Below, piece after piece: positions 57,488 to 64,000 of a DNA stretch of 64,000 nucleotides; position 1 is the first letter of the stretch, and every line of letters begins with the position of its first letter. The position numbers and the translations under genes are program-made. Under the pieces are notes generated by a model. That model was not told where the DNA came from and ran no database searches. It saw only the letters and a program-made list of their open reading frames with translations. The DNA is taken from positions 2,976,001 through 3,040,000 of the forward strand of contig CM074759.1 in assembly GCA_037355855.1 (NCBI GenBank). The letters are read 5' to 3'. This DNA comes from Pseudo-nitzschia pungens (Eukaryota; Bacillariophyta; Bacillariophyceae; Bacillariales; Bacillariaceae).

Positions 57488-57793
57488 TGTAACACTCTAG
57501 GGTAGAATTAGATGGAGTGGTACGCGATAGAGGTATTTTAATAAAGAATAATTATAAAATTGTGAATGGTTGAATACTTTACGAGATGGGAATGATTCCT
57601 TGAGTAGCAATGAGCGATCAAGATTATCAGCGAGTCGTAAGACTCTTGATATTTTATCTTGATATTTGTCAGTATCCGTTGTATGTGTATATATACCAAA
57701 CATACATACATGAATATCATATATATTGGAGTACATGCGGGATTCAATAATCATTTAGAGCCCTTGTAGAGTAACATACGGTAGCATGTTACA
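57488..57793 (-). repeat. C2 right LTR (306 bp), inverted
   Basis: Reverse complement of 54637-54942 (two differences by eye). Confidence 0.88.
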
Positions 57794-57798
57794 CCAGG

Positions 57799-59189
57799 CA
57801 CTTCATCGCCTCCAGCTTCTTTGGCTGGGGTTGAATGCCCTCGGTTGTTAATAGAAATCCCAGATATTCCACTTCTTTTTGCATGAAAAAGGATTTTCTG
57901 AGGTTGGCTCGGAAGCCAGCGTCATCCAGTCTTTGTAGGACTGTATCGATCTTTTTGAGGTGATCCTGTTCAGATTCACCTTCTCTCTGGATGATTAGAA
58001 TATCATCGATATAGACCAGGACATAGTCCAGATCGCCAAGTAGATTCATCATTACTGATTGGAAGATGTCCGGCGCACAAGCAATCCCCATTGCCAGTCG
58101 CTTGTAGGCATACTTCCCCCATGGTAAAATGGTTGAACAGATTTTCTGGCTCTCCTTGCGGATGGGGATGGTGTAGTATCCCTGGGATAAGTCCAGCGCC
58201 ATAGCTGATTTGAACTTTTGTAGCCTTTGGATTGTTTCCCCTATTCGTGGTAGCGGGAAGGGCTTCCTTTGTATGGCTGCATTCATTTTTCGAAAGTCTG
58301 TAAGGACTCGAATGTCCCCTGTCTTTTTGGGTTGACAAAAGGTAGGGGATGCCCACGGTGAATCATCATCGTGGGGGAGTTTCTCCAGCACTCCAATATC
58401 ACAGAGTCTGTTGATTTCCTTCCATAGTGCTTGTTTGAAGGCATGGGGCACTGAGTAGTACCTTTGCCTGACCGGTTTGACCCCTGGTTGGAGTTCGATG
58501 GACACCGGCTCTATATTTTTGAGTAGTCCCAGACCTCCTCCAAAGAGTGTTGGGAACTTCTTTAGTGTAGTCTTTAAGGCTTCCTTGGACTCGTCTGTGA
58601 TCTCCAGGTCGTTGACCATAGCGTCGATATCTACCTTGGAGTAGTCCACGTCCAGGATTTTGGATTGCCTCTCTTCCTCCTGTTGGAGGATCGGACTTTG
58701 TGTGTTGGCAAAGAATACTGCCTCACATTTGTCCGGGTCAGTAAGCTCCCCCATTCCCTTCATGGGGATGGAGTCACCCTGCCATTCGATTGTTCGGGAG
58801 CTGTATTTTATATCCAGTCCCAGTTGTGCCATCAGGTCGGATCCTATAATCATGTCATAGGGCACCTCCTCATGGTGATGGTATTCATCCACTTGGAAGG
58901 TCCATTTGATGGTCTTGGAATTTGAAAATTCTATCAGTCTTAGTCCCACTGAAGCCGCAGACTTGGTTCGGAACTTGCCTCCGTACGTGTTGTAGGTGAC
59001 AGATCTTTGGTCTCGGTTTGTTAGTTGACTTCGGCCGACAAATTGCCTTAATACGATGGATTTGGAGCAACCAGAGTCTAATAGGCCCCGGAGCATCCTC
59101 CCCCTTCCCTTGTGGTCCAATACCTCCACACAGACGTCTGCAAACCGGTTGATTATGCGGGGTCCAGAGTGGATGGTATCAGGAGCCAT
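57799..59189 (-). CDS. A3 pol, N-terminal part (protease, RT)
   Basis: Starts at ATG 59189 right after the gag TGA. Protease block LLDSGCSKSIVL, then RT with FRKMNAAIQRKPFPL and VYIDDILII. The frame is open up to KKLEAMKC at the C2 insertion, where a stop follows inside the insert. Confidence 0.9.
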
Positions 59190-60032
59190 TCAGTTGTGGG
59201 ATCCTTTGTTCTTAAAGGTCTTTCTGTACTTTCTTCTGTACTCTTTGAGTTCTCGCTCGGAGATATCGATCTCGTCATCAGAGACTTCATGATCGGCTTG
59301 GGCCGTAGCCAGTACATAGGAGTACTCATGGTTTGATAGGTTCCATCCCCAGTGGGGCTTGGGATGTTGCTCATTGTCCGAGTCTTCCTTTGCCACAAAA
59401 TGCTCCTTGAGCAAGTTGATGGTTTCCCGGTCGAATTTCCCCTTCTTGGAGGGTCCTCCGGTTAGTTTCCAGCATTTGCCGGCATGGACCTTGCCACAGG
59501 TCTTGCATAGCTGTTTGTTGCCGTTATCCATAGGGCGCTTCTTTTTGCCAGGGGACTTCCCGTGGTGGGTTCCTCCCCCAGATGTGGCCTTGGGTGTCTT
59601 CTTGGTGCCACCATTCTGTTTTTCCAGGTCGGAGATTCGTTTGCGGAGTTCGTCCTCGCTCCGGATGGTGATTTCCAGGTTTTCGAGTTTGTCGATGGTG
59701 GTGTTGAAGGAGTGGGCATAGACGTCCCATCCGATATGGTCCAGTTTGTCCCTTTGGGAGGAGGTCATGTTGGAATCTAGGATTTCCTTCATGTCCTCTT
59801 CCGTGTAGCTGGACGGAACAGCGCCGGTTGCGGCGCCGCTTTCCCAGAGGCATTCTGGTAGATAGCTCTGTAGTTCGGCTTCCCGTTGTCCCGTGGGATT
59901 AGTGGTGTTCGGGTATTTATTATATACCTTTCCGGATATCCGGATATCACGGTTTTGGTTGGCATACCCTTTTCGGTCTGTCCATCCACTCAGTGTTGGT
60001 CCAATTAGTCCACTCACTGGATTATGTGTCAC
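59190..60032 (-). pseudogene. A3 gag, N-terminal half deleted
   Basis: The C-terminal half of gag (ELQSYLPECLW to KNKGSHN) with the short zinc knuckle CKTCGKVHAGKC. A deletion at about 59880 fuses it in frame to leader sequence, creating a start at 60032 (MTHNPVSGL) that is not natural gag. The TGA-ATG junction with pol is retained. Confidence 0.83.
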
Positions 60033-60311
60033 TTTTTCAGTGTGTATTTTCGAATTTTTTGATTATTTTTGCTGTCAACCATGGTCCTGTTCTGGTCCTT
60101 AGGTGTCCTTGTTGCTGCTGCTGCTCCCTGTATTGGAACTAACAGTTGCTGGGGTCGGTCTTCCTGGTGCTGCAGACACCGGATGTCCTTCTCCCTGTTT
60201 TGCGTCTCCGTGCCTCCATTATTTCCGGCAGTCTTTCGATCTCGTCGGTCCCTTGGCCGATCAATCTCTTTCTGCTCATGGTCATCAGCACTCAGCTTGA
60301 TTTTAAAATCA

Positions 60312-60500
60312 TGCCATACCCCGGGTCTACTAGTGATTAGAATAGTAGTGATATGCAAATTGTGAGCTCTATTGATTAGTCTATCTGCTACAGCTCTGAG
60401 AGCTCTCTCGATCGGCGATTTTGTCGGCTCGCTGATTGTTTTTATCCTTATCCTTAATCCAGTCCCGCGTGTCCTCGTGACTGTATTCTGGCGCACGGCA
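60312..60500 (-). repeat. A3 5' LTR (189 bp)
   Basis: Matches 52535-52723 except two bases; the 14-bp palindrome abuts it at 60298-60311. Followed by TGGTC at 60501-60505. Confidence 0.9.
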
Positions 60501-60505
60501 TGGTC

Positions 60506-61138
60506 CACAATGAACTGGACTGTGGTATCCTCTTGAATGCCACTGTGGATAATCCCGTAGTTCTCAATCCAGGCAGAGGGGAAGGAGTGTAGGAGAATGG
60601 TAAGTTTCTCCACTCTGGAAAGAGGCGCACTGCTTCCCTCTAGTTTCTGGGTGTACTTCATGAGGATAAGGATACGGTCAGCATGTTCCTTGCATGTGAC
60701 TGATGGAGTCTTTCAGCATTCTGAGCTTCGTAGATAGGTGTGCATAATGTCTCTGGCGTCCCTGGCATTGCAGTAGAGCTTGGTGAAATCAATGAATGCT
60801 TGCTTGTATCCTCCAATCTCTTCTTGAGCGTATTGGTATTCGTTGGGGTCCAATGGATCCTTTATCATGTCATTCCACTTGCTTTGGGCGTCGGTGGTGA
60901 GACAGCGACTGAAGTGGGTGAGATAGATGTCAATCGGAAGTCTCAGGAGCTTAGCGGCGTTCGAGAAAGACTCCTCCACAAAGAGCAGTTCTTCAAGGCC
61001 TCCTGTTTCTGTAAACAGGGGGACTTTCATGCTGTCGGTCCTGTCCTCATCGACGTTGTACAGGGTGTAGAGCTTTGGCTTGGTTTGATCAAAAGAGCTC
61101 TTGTACGCGATGGGAGGATCTCTATAGAGGCCTGCCAT
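60506..61138 (-). pseudogene. Gypsy-B gag, N-terminal part
   Basis: Starts at ATG 61138 (MAGLYRDPPIAYKSSFD) and runs to a stop at 60713 after YLRSSEC. Homology resumes at 60661 (MKYTQKLEGSSAPLSRVEK) and continues to the A3 insertion at 60505. C2 gag reads through the same point with CKKSSKVSCKDH, so a shift or stop lies near 60700. The C-terminal portion is on the other side of A3, at 52529. Confidence 0.8.
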
Positions 61139-61252
61139 TGTTGCTTGGTTGTTTGCTGGAGATGAAGGTGCCCCTGTTGTTGAGGCTGTCGATATTTTTG
61201 TGTTGGTGAGAGTTCAGTACTGAATTCTAGTACTGTTCCTACGTGAAGCGGA

Positions 61253-61264
61253 CAGTAATTACTG
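61253..61264. promoter_or_regulatory. Perfect palindrome at the primer-binding position of Gypsy-B
   Basis: CAGTAATTACTG abuts the 5' LTR, where a TGG-type tRNA primer site would be expected. Identical to 54943-54954 in C2. Confidence 0.55.
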
Positions 61265-61571
61265 TGTAACACTCTAAAGTAGAAATTCAGAGTAGTATGA
61301 ATAATTGTGTGTTATTTCACTTTACGAGATGGGATTCAAAATAAAGAGAGGAAATAATGAGTGATGATGTCATCGCGATCTCTTTATATAATCTACATCC
61401 CTGTATATAACATATATTTTGTATGTAACCTTAATCGTACGATCGCTCTCTTCTGCATGCCTGTTCATACATACTGGACATCCATGTATGGATATCTCTA
61501 TATTCGATTCCCATGTGGGATTCGGTTAATTATTAATTCGTCACACTACTAGCCTACGCTAGCATGTTACA
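61265..61571 (-). repeat. Gypsy-B 5' LTR (307 bp)
   Basis: Matches 46926-47232 with three differences by eye, although the two now lie more than 14 kb apart because of nested insertions. Confidence 0.9.
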
Positions 61572-61619
61572 GGAGTAAGAAGACAACGGCAGTGTTATTC
61601 ATTTCCCGCCCTAGGATCG

Positions 61620-61935
61620 ATTCAAAGTCGGTGAGTGATTCCAACCAACTGGGTGTGTTGTTTGTTTCTTGTTTCTTTAAACCCCCAAACCCCTACAATC
61701 CTACGATCTGAGTTGGTGGTTTGTTTCTTTCAACCCCTACGATCCTTCGATCTAAGGGTTCAATCCTTCGATCCAAGCCGGTGTGTGATTCCAAGCTGGT
61801 GGTTTGTTTCTTTCAACCCCTACGATCCTTTGATCCAAGCCGGTGTGTGACTCCAAGCCTGTGGTTTGTTCCTTTCAACCTCTACGATCCTTTGATCCAA
61901 GCATACGATCCTTCGCTCCAAGCTGGTGGTTTGAT
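61620..61935. repeat. Tandem repeat 'ctacgatcctttgatccaag', ~63-bp unit
   Basis: About four or five units combining 'ttcaacccctacgatcc', 'gatccaagccggtgtgtg' and 'ggtggtttgtttctt'. It overlaps the degraded end of the next gene. Confidence 0.7.
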
Positions 61936-62545
61936 TCTTTGTCTACGTCCGAAAACTGTTTGAAAATAGATTGTTGTCCATGCTTCCGGCCTTTTCCTTG
62001 TTTCGATGTTGAATATGCCTAAGGTCATGTTGAGTGGAGTCAGTGATAGTCGTCCATGCGCATCCAAGCTAATTCCATCCATGTAAAAGATGATGGGAAC
62101 AAGGATTTCAGAATTTTCTTCTATGCAGAGGGATCTCCAGGAATCCGACCACCATGATCCGTGGTGCAACTCGGTGATGGGACAAGAATCAGTTCGAACC
62201 GGGAAATGCTCTGGTGACAAGGGGGTGTTGCTGTTGGGGAATGACAAATTTTCTTCCAACATTAAATCTGGGTTCGACAGAAGGGAATACAAAGCATCCA
62301 AAAAAGGACGGACATATATTTGAGCAGGTTTGTTGTCAGGAAGCCAATTCACAATTTTGGGCTCAAATTTCGGTTCTGACGATATGCCAAGATTTTTTTT
62401 TATTTCTTGAAAAATGGCATCACGTTTTCTTGTTGGTGTAACATTGAAATCGAAACCGGGAAGATTGTTGCTGTCTTTCGCCCAATTGAAAATGGTTTGA
62501 TAAGTGGAAAGATACGTTGATATTGCTCGTCAGCAACCTTCGTAG
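61882..62545 (-). pseudogene. Transposon-related gene fragment (Plavaka/CACTA-like?)
   Basis: An open minus-strand frame runs from about 62545 through NWAKDSNNLPGFDFNV, NWLPDNKPAQIYVRPFLDAL and ELHHGSWWSDSW to VPIIFYMDGISLD and SLTPLNMTLGIFN. I associate this last block with proteins of CACTA-like (Plavaka-type) transposons common in algae and fungi; this is recollection, not a search. It degrades after AWTTIYF into the tandem repeat. It may be the 3' part of the gene whose 5' part lies at 63376-64000. Confidence 0.5.
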
Positions 62546-63375
62546 AACTTGTCGTAGATAAATCGTCTCGTACTGCGTACTGAAAAATAAGGGAAAGCCT
62601 GAACAATAATAACACGTATATCCCTGGCAAATGGTGAGACTACAGTGGATACTGTTCAAGCTCTATTGCATACACTTATTTACTACAAGGTACTTCCCTA
62701 GAGGTACATCGGAATCGATCGAAAGGGGAGGGCATGATAGGTGTTTAATTTAGAGTGAAATATAAAGAGTGAATAAAGGGAGCTGAGCGCAGCTCAGCTC
62801 TGTATCGTATCGTGACAGCGTTCGATAACTCGTATAATAACAGAGCTCTGTAGCTCTGGTACTGTATTCTACGGAGTAGCATATCGGAGTATCGATTAAT
62901 TAGATCGAATCGTGTCATGTGCTAGCTCACTTACGCTAGCACGTTGGATAACTGTTTGGGCCGGGTATCCGGTCATGGTACATATTATACACCAATGACC
63001 CGACCCTGGCGGTAGCATAGTATCTTAGCATGATATCATGGTAGGTTAGCATCTTTCAGTATCTCGTAGCATTAGCAACCCTAACCCTGTAGCATTTAGC
63101 TACACCATGACAGGTGCTTTACTCGGGGTACGTACGATTGGTACAAATCGTACGCGACGGCCCTAGTAACTTCTGCTAGCATCCATACTAAACAGGATAT
63201 AGGTCTGCTGCTAAGCCTGTTGCTAAGCCTGTTGCTAAGCCTGTTGCTAAGCCTGTATGCTACCAATTAGCACACAGCTCAACACTCAGCTCAGCACTCA
63301 GCTCAGCACCTGTTAGTCAGCTAGTACTGGAGGCTGCTGCCTGTAGCCCCAGTACACTCTCCTACACAGGAGCCT
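62546..63375. other. Insertion-like spacer with short repeats
   Basis: Separates two collinear fragments of the minus-strand gene. It contains hairpin-prone 'agctgagcgcagctcagct' (62792), four 'gttgctaagcct' units (63198-63245) and 'actcagctcagc' units (63283-63308). About 70 bp at 62727-62800 match 40240-40320 inverted. It could be an intron, a non-autonomous insertion, or both. Confidence 0.45.
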
Positions 63376-64000
63376 TTAGCACAGATCATAGCACCCACCT
63401 TGAATATCTTCATAAAGAGGTAGCTTGTGCTGTGATATAATGTTGAGGAGGTTGATTTCGGCAATAAGTTCCGGACGGGATGGGAACAGAGTGCAATTCC
63501 GGAATGTTTCCTCTCTTTCGTTTATGGAAATGGTGGTGCTTTTCATGATTTCGGAATCAGATATTTCGGTGTCGGAACTGGCATCAAAATGGTCCGAGGC
63601 ATCAACATCGGAATCGATTGCATTCATTTGTTCCTCGTTTTCAGCCATATGCGATTCGATTGCCTGTCTGTCCATGGGTGGGATCAATACATTGGCGATC
63701 ACTTGAGGATTGAGTGAGGTATGGATAGAAGTTGTTGCGGCGGTGTCATTTGGGGCAAGGGAGGGGGGGATTTGTGGTCCATTCTGTGTCATTGTCAGTC
63801 CATACTGTGATGGTGTGTGTCGGACCAAAGGGAGGGTGACTTCTTGTTTCACAGAAGAAATAAAATCCATAAGATTGTTTGCACGATAATAAGTTTGGCA
63901 ATCACTGTTGGAATAGAGATGCCTGGAGAGGCCTTGAGATACGTATCGGTAGGTGTGAAAGTTGCTCGATTCTTGTTTGTATCCCTTGAAGGATTGCTGT
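63376..64000 (-). CDS. 5' part of the transposon-related gene, runs off the window
   Basis: The minus-strand frame continues from beyond 64000 through MDFISSVKQEVTL and an Asp/Ser-rich acidic stretch (DSDVDASDHFDASSDTE) to NIISQHKLPLYEDIQ. A GT-like donor (CAAG/GTGGGT) lies at about 63402, so the frame's last residues before the stop are probably intronic. The order and strand agree with the fragment at 61882-62545. Function not established. Confidence 0.45.
   Translation of the reverse strand, partial: QQSFKGYKQESSNFHTYRYVSQGLSRHLYSNSDCQTYYRANNLMDFISSVKQEVTLPLVRHTPSQYGLTMTQNGPQIPPSLAPNDTAATTSIHTSLNPQVIANVLIPPMDRQAIESHMAENEEQMNAIDSDVDASDHFDASSDTEISDSEIMKSTTISINEREETFRNCTLFPSRPELIAEINLLNIISQHKLPLYEDIQGGCYDLC

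Larger units (their letters stand above)
54637..57793 (+). mobile_element. C2: gag-only LTR element with inverted LTRs
   Basis: 3157 bp inserted in A3 pol with duplication CCAGG at 54632-54636 and 57794-57798. The left LTR (54637-54942) lies in sense with gag. The right LTR (57488-57793) is its reverse complement with two differences by eye, so both outer ends are TGTAACATGCTACCG and its inverse. The internal region has one intact gag and about 1.1 kb of non-coding sequence shared with C1. Normal LTR elements have direct repeats, so this arrangement is anomalous. Confidence 0.88.
52535..60500 (-). mobile_element. Gypsy-A copy A3, gag-deleted, hosting C2
   Basis: Minus-strand Gypsy-A with 189-bp LTRs (52535-52723 and 60312-60500; two differences by eye) and duplication TGGTC at 52530-52534 and 60501-60505. 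Pol is intact apart from the C2 insertion: 59189-57799 joins 54636-52752 in frame. About 1 kb covering the N-terminal half of gag and part of the leader is deleted at 59880, so this copy could not make a full gag. Confidence 0.9.
46926..61571 (-). mobile_element. Gypsy-B element, internally deleted, hosting three nested insertions
   Basis: Minus-strand LTR retrotransposon with 307-bp LTRs (46926-47232 and 61265-61571; three differences by eye) and duplication GGAGT at 46921-46925 and 61572-61576. Direct nested insertions are C1 (47965-50604) and A3 (52535-60500, itself holding C2). Its own sequence remains as integrase, RNase H/RT and gag parts. Gag is fused in frame to mid-RT, so the gag C-terminus, protease and RT N-terminus are missing. 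It is related to the C elements through gag and LTR ends. Confidence 0.9.

Noticed and set aside
54637..57793. Interpreting C2 as a cut-and-paste DNA transposon
   Set aside because: Its gag, LTR similarity to C1 and Gypsy-B, 5-bp duplication and LTR-adjacent palindrome all fit an LTR retrotransposon; no transposase is present.

Overview
The window is eukaryotic nuclear DNA made mostly of nested retrotransposons around one clear host gene, a five-exon prolyl-tRNA synthetase (31882-35071). Short introns (86-126 bp), Copia proteins of the type I associate with diatoms (an HVDD reverse transcriptase box and an LLDSQAT protease box) and several Gypsy families suggest a diatom or a close stramenopile relative. 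That assignment is inference.

Left block (1-24000). An old minus-strand Gypsy copy (A0, from the left edge to 22707) is split by two LINE insertions of one family in opposite orientations. A 2-kb deletion derivative (2176-4138) has 18-bp target duplications. A long copy (4235-22131) has 19-bp duplications, a 3.9-kb repeat-rich leader, a frameshifted ORF1 and an endonuclease/reverse-transcriptase ORF2. That ORF2 is broken by a full Gypsy-A element (A1, 13241-19036, duplication TGGCA) and by a 287-bp copy of the LINE 3' end. Next to A0 lies a tandem duplication of an LTR-inside-an-LTR (22737-23999).

Middle block (24000-40330). A TIR-bounded, minisatellite-filled element (24305-25406) adjoins a complete but frameshifted Copia element (25413-31728, duplication GGTAT). 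The synthetase starts 153 bp downstream of the Copia 3' LTR. Then come a miniature LTR element (36045-36826), a minisatellite-bearing inverted-repeat region (about 37000-39600) and a 5'-truncated LINE end (39802-40220).

Right block (40338-64000). It holds Gypsy-A copy A2 (40338-46179, duplication ATACT) and a deleted Gypsy-B element (46926-61571, duplication GGAGT). Gypsy-B contains a non-autonomous gag-only element C1 (47965-50604, CTGAT) and Gypsy-A copy A3 (52535-60500, TGGTC). A3 contains a second gag-only element, C2 (54637-57793, CCAGG), whose two LTRs lie in inverted orientation. The right edge holds fragments of a minus-strand transposon-related gene.

Most unusual points: C2 with inverted LTRs but a clean target duplication; a single in-frame TGA between gag and pol, followed at once by ATG, in every Gypsy-A copy; perfect palindromes in place of a tRNA primer site in the Gypsy families; a 17-bp perfect complementarity between the Copia LTR and its primer-site position; and a tandem-repeat LINE leader. 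LTR comparisons and junctions were read by eye; no alignment or database search was run.
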